The notes under the pieces: generated by a model
The model's input: the letters and a program-made list of their open reading frames with translations, nothing else
Told to the model about the DNA's origin: nothing
Databases searched by the model: none
Part shown: positions 16,040 to 28,676 of the stretch, in pieces
Layout: each line of letters begins with the position of its first letter
How positions within the stretch are numbered: position 1 is the first letter of the stretch
Assembly (NCBI GenBank): GCA_964020975.1
Contig: OZ026622.1
Span: forward strand, 89,560,962 to 89,624,961
Direction: 5' to 3'
DNA length: 64,000 nucleotides
From: Hermodice carunculata
Lineage: Eukaryota > Annelida > Polychaeta > Eunicida > Amphinomidae
Translations under genes and position numbers: made by a program

Positions 16040-17020
16040 TCCAAAGTCAGACATGATGGTTGGGATTCTGAGTTGTGCCGCAGAGTCAGTAGCATTGAAA
16101 TCAAAATAGCCATAGAGCAGATGAGATTAGGCAAAGCTCCAGGAACAGATGATATTGTGAGTGTTCATAAAGAAGGGACCAAAGGAAATTGGAGACAGTT
16201 TACAGATACTTTTCAATTTAATTATTGAAAAAAACCCCAAACAAGTACCTGGGGGTTGGAATAAGCTTAAGATATCATATTTTGAGAAAGCGGATCGAGG
16301 TGACCAACTGTACAAGTATGGGGTATTAATTGCTATTACATCTAATTTGAGCAAAATCTTCAGTCGAGTAATGCACCGGAGACTGAGCAGAACAGTTGAA
16401 AGACTTGGGCTTCTGGGAGAAATTAAGAATGGTTTTAGAACAGGGAGACGGGTAGGCGATGATGTACTTACACTCACGCAGGTTTTGGAATTGGCAAGGC
16501 AAAAGCAGAGAAAAGTTTTCATGTATCTTTTAGATGTGAGAGAGGTATATAATAAGGTACAGAGATGCCCTACGGGAAAAACTTAGTGGGTTATGATTCG
16601 GAGGCAATTTTATGGAAATAGTGCAAGCCCTATACAAAGATGTAGAATACACTCTTTGCTGGATAATGTAGTAGTACAAAAAACGCAGCTGAACATAGGC
16701 GTAAAACAAGGGTATGTGCTTCCCCCGATTTTGTTCGCTCAGAACTTCGGTGAACAGCTGCTGGATATTAATTCATGGGAGTGAGAGTAGAACACCAGAA
16801 AATTCCTCCATAATTTTTTTGCAGATCACATTGTGCTCATGGCCGAGTCTCAAAAAGAATTATATTGTAGAGGAATATAGGAATAAATGGAGGTTAGAGT
16901 TTAGCCAAGACAAAAGCCAAGTTATGATACTAGGAAAGAAACCATATGGCAATAGAAAATGGTTACTTGGGAAATTCCAAGTTCCAGAGGGTAGACAGCA
17001 GCTGATTGATAGGATATAAC
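16040..17020 (+). mobile_element. Degenerate LINE RT, plus strand, intronic
   Basis: RT blocks occur in the expected order but in different frames: LGKAPGTDDI (about 16128-16157), then AITSNLSKIFSRVMHRRLSR (16332-16391), NGFRTGRRVGDD (16429-16464), VKQGYVLPPILFA (16702-16740) and DKSQVMILGKK (16910-16942). The catalytic xADD box is not recognisable. Sequence at about 17200-17290 may be its tail. The copy sits in the intron between the FN2 and FTP exons of module 1. Confidence 0.75.
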
Positions 17021-18109
17021 GTTATTCGGTACATGCCAATTTAAAAATAAAACACATATAAATAATAAGAAATTTATAAACATCAAAGTAAATCATATGA
17101 ACATCGAACTTAAGCACCTGCACAGACAACTTAAGAAAAATCATATACATAAATTAAAAGTGTCCGATGTTGGTAGGTAAAGTTAATAACAACAGTGACA
17201 TTTTAAAAAGGCATGTACCAGGATAACCCAAGAAGGCCATAATGGCTTATTTTCACTGGGGACCTAAACATAGATTCTGCAAAATCTTCAGGTCCTCGAC
17301 TTGTCAAATATAATATATTTAAGGTGATATCATTAGAAAAATGTAATTTTACATAATTATTGCTTTCTATCCTATTCCCTTTTTAATTGCTGTTTGAAAG
17401 TAGTTTCAGAACTTGATGTTTTAATAAATGAAGGGAAGTTGTTCCTTTCTTTGACTGCCAAAGGGAATGGTGGTAGCCCCTATCAGGGCTCCCACGACAG
17501 TGTGCACAGGACATGGGAAATGCCTGGGCCTTAGAGGGGGGAATGGGGTCAGAGGGAAAGTGTGTTTTATTTTTTATGGCCTCCTGTAGGCTGTATCAGA
17601 TGTGATACAGGACCGCGGCAAATAAGCGGAGTACCACAGGATTATGTATATACATATATCTTTTAGAATGCAACTTTATATCATTATTATGTCTTCCGTG
17701 TTTGTCTTGTTTTTTTTAGGTATGTGTATGTTTGTACACATTTTAATATTCATCTAAGCTTATCTTGTAAGTCAAAATCAGTAGTATTTGTTTGCAAAAG
17801 GCCTGACCAAATAACGCTCATCTTTTGTTACCAGTATTTTCGATAGAAATTTGAACATTTTGCTAACATAAAATCTATTCGGTTACATCAAAGAGTTTGC
17901 ATATTTACATTTGATACTAACTTCGAAATCTACAGATTGTGGCACTAGTGTTTAACTGATTGTATAAATACATCGGCGGAGTATGACTATGAGCCACAAA
18001 AAGGCGATGGTGGACGAAAGTTCTTTCGTTATACCTCGTCACATTGGTACCCGGACCAAACATGTGCAAATAAGGTAAAGTAAGGAGATGTTTCCTTCTT
18101 GCTTTCCAG
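17021..18109. other. Intron sequence, nothing firm
   Basis: AT-rich sequence with a possible LINE tail or SINE-like block near 17200-17290. No exon is recognised before the acceptor CCAG at 18106-18109. Confidence 0.5.
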
Positions 18110-18313
18110 ACATAAAGAATTTAGCACTCGGAAAACAGGTATTTTTGTCAGAGAACAACACACCAAACTCGGCACACCGTATGGTTGACGGGGTGGGAAA
18201 CCCGTCTGGAATGTGTGTGATGGCCTCTCGGAGTCAACATGGCGGCGTCTTCTTGACGGTAGACCTGCAACAACTGTATCAAGTTACAAGCATTCACATC
18301 ACCTCTGGTTCTT
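18110..18313 (+). CDS. Receptor gene module 1, FTP exon a
   Basis: This exon gives the N-terminal half (68 residues) of an F5/8C- or fucolectin-like (FTP) domain. The family hallmarks are visible: DIKNLALGK at the start, MVDG in the middle, then [16 protein letters not shown], the typical jelly-roll strand before the loop region. The acceptor is TTTCCAG and the donor GTAAGG, phase 1 at both ends. The other half lies 11 kb downstream, because the intron has been filled by mobile elements. The order and splice position match the two other modules exactly. Confidence 0.9.
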
Positions 18314-18331
18314 GTAAGGTTGTCATAGATA

Positions 18332-18518
<187 letters not shown>

Positions 18519-20415
18519 ATTATAGATAAATGGCAAGATGGGCTTTCAAAATTACGTTTAAAACCTAAAACAATCATGAACAGTGAGATAAACATTGAAA
18601 ACGGCTCAGCGTTAGCCTCGAGCGCTGATTTTGGAATGTGTTTTGACAGAAATTTATGGTGGCACAAAAGTGCCAACTAAAATATTTTTCTTTCTCTATA
18701 AAAATGCGAAGGCGAAAACAAGAAAATAAGAAAACAGAACAGCGAAAACAAGAAAACACGAAGGCGAAAACACTAAAATTCAAAACACGAAGGCGAAAAT
18801 GCGAAAACACAACCGCGAAAATACGACAGTAATTATGTCGTGTTTTCGCACTCGCATTTTCGTGTTTTCGTGTTAGCATTTTCTCGTTTTCTTGTTTTAC
18901 TGTTTTCTTTCTTGGTCGAAAACAAGAAAACACGAAAGCGAAAACACTAAGATATAAAACACGAAGGCGAAAATGCGAAAACACAACCGCGAAAGTACGA
19001 CAAAAATTAGGTCGTGTTTTCGCACTCGCATTTTCGTGTTTTCGCATTAGCGTTTTCTTGTTTTCTTATTTTCGCAATATCGTGCTTTCGCTTGTTTCAC
19101 TTCCGTTTAACACTTTCCCGTATGTTAGCTAACGGAATTAATCTGCTGAATACTTTAACTTTTTTTTGGTTTATACTTGTATTTTACAAATGAATTCAAA
19201 GGAAATGTGTGGACGCACCATGAAATAACCCCGCTTGATTGGTGCCCCTGTTGTAACGGGGTAGTTTTCCAAATTCATTGTCCTCATGATACCAAGATCC
19301 AGCGAACAGGTAAAACTGGTATTCGAAAGAACATTTTAATACATGTTGCATTAATGATAATATTTACGGTAAATATTAGACTTTGATCCTTGAACTAAAC
19401 TCTGTACACAAGCCAACAAGCATATAAGTAAACAAACAAATAAACTTACAGCCAGTCGTGTCTGAAGAAATTGATGCTGATTCATGGAAATCCTGGTGAC
19501 AAAATTTTATCAGCGCCAAGGACCAAGAGGACAAGTCCTTCACAGGTAGTGTTCGTGTGGAAAAATAATCGTTCGGTGCAAAAATGTGTCTTTAATACAG
19601 TGTTTTGACATAAAAGTTATACTATCCCCCCCCAACATGTCATATACGAAAAAACAAAACAAAAACAAAAACAAAAACAAAAATAAAAACAAAAACAAAA
19701 AACAAAAAAACCACACAAAAAAAAGAAACCCAAATAAAAAGAAAAAAGAGTTCCTAGATAATATATTTATCTTTCAAAAGACCATTATTTAAAGCAGATC
19801 GACCAATCAGCTTTTAATCAACGCTGTCTACAAAATTGATTGATAAACAAAAAATAATTTCTGAGAAATTTGCGTTGAAAAATTTGAGGCCCTTATCGCC
19901 CACATTGTTGGCCGGAATGACAATATCGCTCTCCAACCGTGGTCACTTTTGGTTGCAATTTTTCGAAGGCCTGTCAATGGACAAATATGATATATAGATT
20001 CCAACATACAATAGTATTTATTGGCCTAAAAAGCAGCTATTTACCCGAACGACATCAAGGGCAGCCATAAATGCAAGCCTGTCACTATGGTTTCACACGC
20101 GACGGCGACAGCTTTCAAAGGGGACTCGAAAGCGGAGCAGTCACGTTACCCGAAAAGAGCAACATATCTTTGTTAATGATGCTTGTGATCATACCGGCAA
20201 AAAACAAAAAAAACAAACAGAAAAAGAAGATGAAGAAAAAAAAAAAAAAAAAAAAAAAAGACCATGATCAGGGACCAAAACAGAAAATGAAGCAAGCGGA
20301 TAGCAATGTGCATGGAAAAAAAAAGTTGACGGCCAAGCATACAGTACTTGGGGCAGAGGGCGCTAGGGTTTGATTTTTCTCTTTATTCTTATAAAATTTA
20401 TAATTGACATTCCAG

Positions 20416-20514
20416 ACAAGTTGGACCTTGAGTTTGATGCCATTCTCTCCATCCCTCTCAAATCTTTCTCTGAAAATGACAAGTTAACTGCTGCTTTGCT
20501 CGAGGCTGACGGCA
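20416..20514 (+). CDS. Possible 33-residue cassette exon (unrecognised)
   Basis: An open 99-base segment is flanked by a good acceptor (ATTCCAG) and donor (GTATGT). It is phase 1 on both sides, as are all internal exons of the host gene. It would encode a stretch starting with KLDLEFDAILSIPLKSF, well balanced in composition and followed by SENDKLTAALLEADGS. I recognise no domain. It lies inside the fold-back element, so it may be a captured exon or chance. Confidence is low. Confidence 0.25.
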
Positions 20515-20581
20515 GTATGTCTTGCTTTGGCATTTTTTATTTTGTGAAAATAAGTTGCAAGATTGCTGGACAGAGAGAGAC

Positions 20582-20612
<31 letters not shown>

Positions 20613-20852
20613 GAGTACCATGGTCGCTATATACATGTATATGGCAGTCCCAGCCCTGTTCTATTGTTTAAAAATATGTATATTTCCATTTTGTTCATGT
20701 TATTCCACGTACAGTCAGACATGTTTGTTACTTTCTATATAAACAAAGAGAAGAATTTGAACTAGGAAAGATGATTTGCTGCATAGCACATCAGTGTGTG
20801 TGTCTTCAAAGCATATTGGTATGGTAATGTACAACTATTCCCTAACACAGGA

Positions 20853-21530
20853 GTAGAAGTTGGAATGGCATCTTTATCTATTATAGCTTTGAAGATATTC
20901 AAGATTGAAAATTTCGAATACTGCTAATTAGCATAATTTAAATTGCTACAACTTTTATTTTAAATTCATTAGGTGCGCAATGGTCAACAACCCCCTAGCA
21001 GAAGTTGGAATGACATCTCTCTCTATTATAGTGTTGAAGATATTCAAGATTGAAAATTTCGAATACTGCTACTTAGCATAATTTAAATTGCTTCAACTTT
21101 TGTTTTAGATTCATTACATGCGCAATGGTCAACAACCCCTTAGTAGAAGTTGGAATGACATCTCTATCTATAATAGTTTTGAAGATATTCAAGTCTAAAA
21201 ATTTGAAATGTTGCTAATTAGCATAATTTGACTTGCTACAACTTTTGCTTTAGATTCATTACATGCGAAATGGTCAGTAACCCCCTAGTAGAGTTTAAAA
21301 TGACATCTCTATCTGTAATAGTTTTGAAGATATTCAAGTTCTAAAATTTCAAATGCTGTTAATTAGCATAATTTAAATTGTTACAACGTTTGTTTTAAAT
21401 TCATCAGATGCGCAATGGTCAATAACCCCTAGTAGAAGTTGGAATGTCATCTCTATCTATTATACTTTTGAAGATATATAAGATTTAAAATTTCAAATGC
21501 CCCTAATTTGCATAATTTTAAACATCTTCA
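20853..21530 (+). repeat. Tandem repeat, 145-bp unit, about 4.6 copies
   Basis: The landmark (GTAGAAG)TTGGAATG recurs at 20853, 20998, 21143, 21288 and 21432, spacings 145, 145, 145 and 144. It lies inside the fold-back element. Single related copies occur at about 40250-40410 (plus strand) and 62590-62710 (minus strand). Confidence 0.9.
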
Positions 21531-21640
21531 TTCCTTTGTATAAAACGGTCAAACTCCTTGTATGGAGATACAATCATGCCAAGTTTGGAGTTTCTATGTA
21601 TAATAGTATTATAGAAAAGTGTCGGACAAATTTGCTGGTA

Positions 21641-21700
<60 letters not shown>
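21641..21700. repeat. (AAAG)n microsatellite
   Basis: Fifteen or so AAAG units. It is followed at about 21705-21800 by two direct copies of a ~55-base unit containing a GTGTGTGTTGACACACACAC palindrome. Confidence 0.95.
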
Positions 21701-24026
21701 AATAAATTCAGGAAAAACAAAAAAGTGTGTGTTGACACACACACTTTAATAAAGAACTCGAGGAAAAACAGAAAAGTGTGTGTTGACACACACACTTTAA
21801 TTAGCCTCCGACTTCTTTTTAAATCCTCTTTTTATCCCCCGCCTCCTTTAGAGAAATAAACCATATCAAAAACAGACGGAGAGAAAGAGAGATGTCATTT
21901 TGTATGCACGTTCCATGCTGCATACACTACACCAGATGAGGGGTCCAGATGGGCGGTCTTCATAGATCATGATCATGACGAGGTGACGACTGAGACAAGT
22001 GTCCTGTTAATGATAAACAAACATCAATCCCAGCATATACTAGAATTTTAAAAAATGAAAAACAAAAAAACCACACACACAGAACGCCTTATATGTGTTG
22101 AAAATCCATTAGTTTCAACGTTGTATCAGTGATAATACTGTGCATTGTCACATATGAATAAATAAGTCTATCCGTTTCCTAGATTAGACACAGAGGTTAA
22201 TAGTACACCATGACCGAGGTGATGATGTTACAGTTTGGACGCATGGGTAATTGTTTCTTGCCAGCCAAAGCGAACTGTGTTTGCTTATATAATTGATCTG
22301 ACAGTGCGACACGCACTTCAATCGCCATTTAACAATAACGCAAAGTAAGTCTGTTTTGCAGACAAGAAAGTTTTCAATTCCCTCAAAACGGAATTGGAAA
22401 AGGGATGGGGCAATTAAGGCAGAGTTCAGTCTTCGTGGTTTTGGCTTGGGTGCTGGTATGTAAGGTTGCCAGGAGTGTTAATTATATGCCAAGCCTATTT
22501 CACTGGTTCTTCTGCAAATTTTGGTCTTTCTCGTGATAAAGGGGACTATACACACTGTCGTGCTTTCCCGGGTTTTGCCATTTATATAATTAGGCCTCAT
22601 GTATAATTTTATTCTGTAGAGATATGTAACCAGTGCTACTTTACAAATGAAAATCTGCAATAAACAGATCGCGACACAAAACCGAAACTTCGTGACTGGG
22701 TTGCAACGATAACGCGACAGATCGCTCTCTCTCACACACACACACACATTATACATGACCGATCGACCAAGCAAAAAGCAGTGTGCAGAGCCACTTTGCA
22801 GACAGACTACGAAAAAGAAAAAAAAATGATTCACAGCTCTATGGTAAAAATTTATATTTACCTGTTAAAACAAACGTGATATCGTAATTTTTTATGATGT
22901 ATTGTACTTTTTCTGACAAGATTCTGGGCAGCACACTTGGTGTAATCTGTAGTTTGGCATTTGAATGTGGATGGGTTTCCGTGAAGATCTCCATGTGCAT
23001 TCTTTGGAGTGACATATCTTTTAATATTGTGGTCTCCTGCTAGGGTTTAACCCCCCCCCCCCAAAAAAAAAATTCCGATAAAGCAAAATCAGATAAAAGA
23101 TACTCAGTTGGTAAGTTAAATGCTTCATCAGTAGAATTAAAAAAGCGATGTCCGATATGGAAGCAAGTTTGATCATGCACAGCCACCTCAATTATGCTTA
23201 ATTCCGTTCCTAAAATTCCTTAAACATATATAAATCGTAAATGCTTTACAATCTTCGTTGATATGATACCAATAATTGATTTAATATTTTGCCCGATGAT
23301 AGATGCATATAAGAGCATGCACTTTAATCACATGCAGAAAAGTAGCTCAAAACATGCTTGGTCGACTTTATCGTGTAGAAAATAAAAAAATCTGCCATGA
23401 AGAGCTCAATTATGTATTACATTGAAAACTATTATATAGCAATCTTTTTTAGTGATCAACCACTGAACCGGAGTTCTGGGACTTATGCCAGTAAAATTTG
23501 TGGACACGTTTTGGTGCATCATGCATACCTTGTTCCAGCAACAAATAGTGAATGCCTTTGGGGTTTTTTTTGTTTTGTTTTTTGTTTTTGTTTTTGTTTT
23601 TTGTTTTTTTTGTTTGTTTTGTTTTTTCGTATGGCATGACTTGTTTGGGGGGGGGGGTATTATAACTTTTATTTCAAAACACTGTATTAAAGACCCATTT
23701 TTTTCACCGAACGATTATTTTTCCACACGAACACTACCTGTGAAGGACTTGTCCTCTTGGTCCTTGGCGCTGATAAAATTTTGTCACCAGGATTTCCATG
23801 AATCAGCATCAATTTTCTCAGACACGACTGGCTTTAAGTTTATTTGTTTGTTTACTTATATGCTTGTTGGCTTGTTTACAGAGTTTAGTTCAAGGATCAA
23901 AGTCTAATATTTACCGTAAATATTATCATTAATGCAACATGTATTAAAATGTTCTTTCGAATACCAGTTTTACCTGTTCGCTGGATCTTGGTATCATGGC
24001 CGTCCGCTAGGCAGTGCAAGATATAG

Positions 24027-24082
<56 letters not shown>

Positions 24083-24094
24083 ATAGTAATAAAG

Positions 24095-24166
<72 letters not shown>

Positions 24167-24180
24167 GTAATAAAGATAAT
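24027..24180. repeat. (ACT)n-(AAT)n microsatellite in right arm of fold-back element
   Basis: Uninterrupted ACT units are followed by AAT units. The left arm of the element has no counterpart at the matching place, so this expansion came after the arms formed. The poly-Thr, poly-Asn, poly-Leu and poly-Ile frames here are repeat products. Confidence 0.95.
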
Positions 24181-27159
24181 AATAATAACAACAAGAACAA
24201 TGAGTTTGGAAAACTGCCCCGTTACAACAGGGGCACCAATCAAGCGGGGTTATTTGATGGTGCGTCCACACATTTCCTTTGAATTCATTTGTAAAATACA
24301 AGTATAAACCAAAAAAAAGTTAAAATATTCAGCAGATTAATTCCGTTAGCTAACATACGGGAAGGTGTTAAACGGAAGTGAAACAAGCGAAAGCACGATA
24401 TTGCGAAAATAAGAAAACAAGAAAACGCTAAAGCGAAAACACGAAAATGCGAGTGCGAAAACACGACCTAATTTTTGTCGTACTTTCGCGGTTGTGTTTT
24501 CGCATTTTCGCCTTCGTGTTTTATATCTTAGTGTTTTCGCTTTCGTGTTTTCTTGTTTTCGACCAAGGAAGAAAACAGTAAAACAAGAAAACGAGAAAAT
24601 GCTAACACGAAAACACGAAAATGCGAGTGTGAAAACACGACATAATTACTGTCGTATTTTCGCGGTTGTGTTTTCGCATTTTCGCCTTCGTGTTTTGAAT
24701 TTTAGTGTTTTCGCCTTCGTGTTTTCTTGTTTTCGCTGTTCTGTTTTCTTATTTTCTTGTTTTCGCCTTCGCATTTTTATAAAGAAAGAAAAAAGTTTTA
24801 TTTGGCACTTTTGTGCCACCATAGAAATTGTAACTGTCTTTTCTGCAAGTCAAATTTCATAAAGAACAAAGAGTTTTACAGTAACGTTAGTAACAAAAAA
24901 TTCAAATTAAGGAACCCCCGATCGGAAAATTTGGTATTATCTTGTGAATCTACCAATATCATTTATTTGATATCCTGCATCAAATGTAAATCACAATATG
25001 TGGGCCTAACTACTCAATCAGTTAAAAAGAGATTCAGTTCAGTGGTCATAAATATACAATTAAAAATCACAAGTTAAACACTCTTTTGTGTAACCATTTC
25101 AATTCAGCGGAACATTCACATTTGGATTGCTGGATACAAATTATTGATTACATAGAGCCAAATTTGTTAGACCAAGACAGTTATGTTAACACAAGGATAT
25201 TATTACAAATGGAAGATTTTTGGATCAAAACACTTAATTCAGCTTTTCCTTATGGACTCAATGACAGAATTTTAGGCTTCGGTGATGTTAGGAATTTGGA
25301 CTTTGCAACTCTTGACAGAAGTCACACACCTTTTCATAATAATCAGGCTGGTATTCAAAGAAGAAGAAGAAGCCATGGGCAAAGAAAATCACGGAAAAAC
25401 AGGAAATGTAGGAACGTGGATACAAAAGACCTTGTTCAAAATTTACTACAGGCTTTCTCCAATGGCATTGATCAATTACATACAACTCTTAAAGCACTAT
25501 CATTTCGAGACATAACAAGAATGAATGAATATTTGGATCTTACAGGTTCAGAACACACATTTCCGCAAAATTTTGTGAAATTGTGTATGCTTACACAAAA
25601 CCTATTGAGAAACCAGATTCTAATAAGAAAAAATTAGATCAAATGTTTTGCAGCATTCCTTTCAAACACAAAATCATTGACTCACTAAACATTCAGTCCC
25701 TTTTTAAATTGAAATTTGTTCGTAACATGATTCCCAAGATGTGCAAAATAAAAGATCCCCCCCCCCATCATTTCCTCTAAATATGGCAACAATATTGGAC
25801 AAAGTATCATGAATTACAAAAAAATTTCTGGCTTCAATTACTCTTGAGGATATCGCAGCAAATCAAAATTGTTACTGTATGTCGAATAGTAAATATTCTA
25901 ATTTCGTTGATGCATACCACAAACATGTATTAACAGGTAACTTGGATATAATACAAAATTCAGGTTTAAAAGAAATGATGAAAAAAGGTACAAAATTTCG
26001 GATATGCCCCAAGTTGAATATTGACAGTATTTTTCAGGATACATGTGATGCACTTGATTCCTACTGTATGAAATGGGCAAAGAAAGAAAATTGGAATTTC
26101 AGAAATTTGAAGGATGGTTATCAAACTTGAAAAGAGTCTTTAGAAATAGAATTTATCGTTACAAATCCCACATTAAGAATTTCAATACGGTTAATCTAAA
26201 TGAGACTAAAGTTTCTAAAGCAGTCAAAGAACTACAAGATAGATTTGTAGTCCCTAACATAGATAAGGAAGGTAACAATTTTGGGATCATCTGCAAAAAA
26301 TATCTGGATGTTTTGAAAAAGGAACTTGGTATAAACAATATTTCAGACATAAGTGGAAATGACGTATATAAATTACACAAACAATCCATTGATACTTTGA
26401 TAGACACACATAAAGATGAGATGAAAAGGAATTTTAATATAAAAATTTCTGAAGAGGACTCCTCTATTCCACTTTTGTTCTAGATACCCAAATTACATAA
26501 AAACCCTTTTAAATCTAGATTTATACTGGTGCTTCAAAACGTATTACAAAGCAATTATCAAAATTTCTCTTGGATAATACTTTTGTTAAATGCGGACCAT
26601 TGGTTTTTCAACAAATAAAAGGCATTCCAATGGGTAGCAACTGCTTCCCTTTACTGGCAGATTTATATTTAACCTGGCTTGAATTTAAGTATATGAATAA
26701 ATTGATGAAAAAGGACTTCCAAATGGCTACAAAATTATCAAATAACGCAAGATATATTGATGACATTGCTTGTGTAAATGTACAAAATTTCAGTGAAATT
26801 GCTAAAGAAATTTACCCAAAAATATCCCTTTCGAGGGTAACAATTCAGATGGTTTCAGAGATGTGTTTTTGGACTTGGATATGCAGGTCACTAATGACAG
26901 GTTTTGTATTAAAGTCTATCACAAAATAGATGAGTTTAGCTTTGAAGTGGTTAATCATCCTTTCCCGGACAGTAATATTTCGGAAACTATTGGATATAAG
27001 ACGTTTTTGTCACAGATTTTGAGATTTGGTCGTATTTGTTCTAAATTTCAGGACTTTGCATCTAGAACCAAATTTATTTACAATATACTTGAGTCAAGAG
27101 GATTCAAAGATGTACTTTTGATCAAATATTTCTACAAATTTTGCTGTAAATATCCCGAG

Positions 27160-28080
27160 ATGGTTAGAAAGGTTGGCTTCAATAATTTTAGAGATTTTAG
27201 ACTTGCCTGTTTTGCTACTTAATTTTATCTTTTGGCATCATTCTGTTTTAGTGTTCACCTTTCAGACATTTTAGGCTAGCTCGTTTTCTGTTAGGTCAAC
27301 CCCCCAGGGACTATAGGTAGCAAGCAGCTACTGACGACAGTTACAAGCTTGCCTAACTGTGCTTGATATCTGGTTAAGAAATATTATATTTTCATTGCAT
27401 TGTCTTGACTTAAATACAAATGACTTTCATTCTTTTCTGACTTGCCCTAAAATTTAGCTGTTAATACCCAAAGATTATTAGAAAGTTTGGCTACAATAAT
27501 TTACAGTTTTTAGACTTGTCTGTTTTGTTACTTAACTCTATCTTTTGGCATCATTCTGTTTTAATGTTCACATTTCAGATACTTTAGGCTAGCTTGTTTT
27601 CTGTTAGGTCAAACCCCCAGGGGCTATAGGTAGCAAGCAGCTACTGGCGACAGTCACAAGCTTGCCTAATTGTGCTTGATATCTGGTTAAGAAATATTAT
27701 ATTTTCATTGCATTCTCTTGACTTAAATACAATTGACTTTCATTCTTTTCTGACTTGCCCTATAATTTAGCTGTTAATATCCAAAGATTGTAAGAAGGTT
27801 TGGCTACAATAATTTACAGTTTTTAGACTTGTCTGTTTTGCTACTTAACTTTATCTTTTGGCATCATTCTGTTTTAATGTTCACCTTTCTGACATTTTAG
27901 GCTAGCTTGTTTTCTGTTAGGTCAAACCCTCAGGGGCTATAGGTAGCAAGCAGCTACTGACGACAGTTACAAGCTTGCCTAATTGTACTCAAAATCCTGT
28001 TAAGAAAAATTGTTTTGATAACATGTTTTGACATAAATGCTAATGACTTTCATTCTTTTCTGACATGCCTAAATGCACAT
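27160..28080 (+). repeat. 313-bp tandem repeat x3 at the 3' end of the Penelope-like element
   Basis: GGCATCATTCTGTTTTA recurs at 27234, 27547 and 27860, exactly 313 bases apart. The unit includes the last coding bases of the RT and the block AGGTAGCAAGCAGCTACTG, which contains an AGTAGCTGCTTGCTA hairpin-like half. Tandem terminal repeats are known in Penelope-like elements. Confidence 0.9.
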
Positions 28081-28612
28081 TTACTCAAAATTGACAGTAT
28101 TTTCGCAAATGTCACAAACCTGACACATTACGTTAATACATTGACTCAGGGTTGGCAGTTAAATAGAGCTTAATTGTTGGAGGGGTAGGTGTCATCACAG
28201 AGTTTGTTTTACAGTTCTGGTGCAGGATGTCCTTTGTTGCAGTCCTTGTTGGGATTTCCTTTGGTTTGTACAGGTGGTCTAGCTGTAACTGTTTATTTTA
28301 CTATCACTGGGACTGAATATAAGGCCCCAGCTTGTTTCCACTTCAGTTATACACTGGCGGGTGGTTTAACTATGATAAGCTGTCCAACTAGAAAGGGTAC
28401 ATATTGGTTCAGGGATAAGTCAAATTGTTCTTATCTAAACCTGTACTATACAAATTCAGTAATTATGGTTTGTTTGACAGGTATTCTTCTTTCATAATGA
28501 AGCTCTGCATTTATAAGCAAAACTTCACGTATTTAGCTAATTCATCATTTGCCATGTTCATATTTATTCTTTATTATGTGGGTTGTTTTTGCTGAATATT
28601 TAGTTTGGACAA

Positions 28613-28676
28613 GGAGCCGCTACTCAGAGAGACATGTACGGGTAAAAGGCTCCGAAACATGTTGAGTAGTTACCCG
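28613..28676 (+). ncRNA. Possible pseudoknotted structured RNA at the retroelement tail
   Basis: Four complementary pairs fall within 64 bases: 28613-28618 with 28648-28653, 28620-28626 with 28663-28669, 28632-28637 with 28657-28662, and 28639-28645 with 28670-28676. All are perfect over 6-7 bases. The second and third nest; the first and fourth cross them. I could not match the layout to the hammerhead or HDV ribozyme. No folding was run. Confidence 0.35.

Larger units (their letters stand above)
18657..24821. mobile_element. 6.2-kb fold-back element with >1-kb inverted arms
   Basis: The left arm (18657 to about 19740) and right arm (about 23560-24821) are long, highly similar inverted repeats. 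Both begin from the outside with TGGTGGCACAAAAGTGCC, itself partly palindromic. TA lies immediately outside each end (18655-18656 and 24822-24823), fitting a TA target duplication. The outer 400 bases of each arm are built of GCGAAAACACGAAA-type subrepeats in both orientations. The right arm has gained an (ACT)n/(AAT)n microsatellite at 24027-24180. No transposase is recognised in the interior, so this looks like a non-autonomous DNA transposon of unplaced family. Confidence 0.8.

Noticed and set aside
18574-19047. A 157-residue minus frame and its counterpart at 24494-24862, with repeated VFSHFRLRVL text
   Set aside because: They come from the GCGAAAACACG subrepeats in the inverted arms of the fold-back element, not from a protein family.
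28189-28497. A 102-residue frame between the 313-bp repeats and the retroelement tail
   Set aside because: The composition is not clearly protein-like and no motif is recognised; probably untranslated retroelement sequence.
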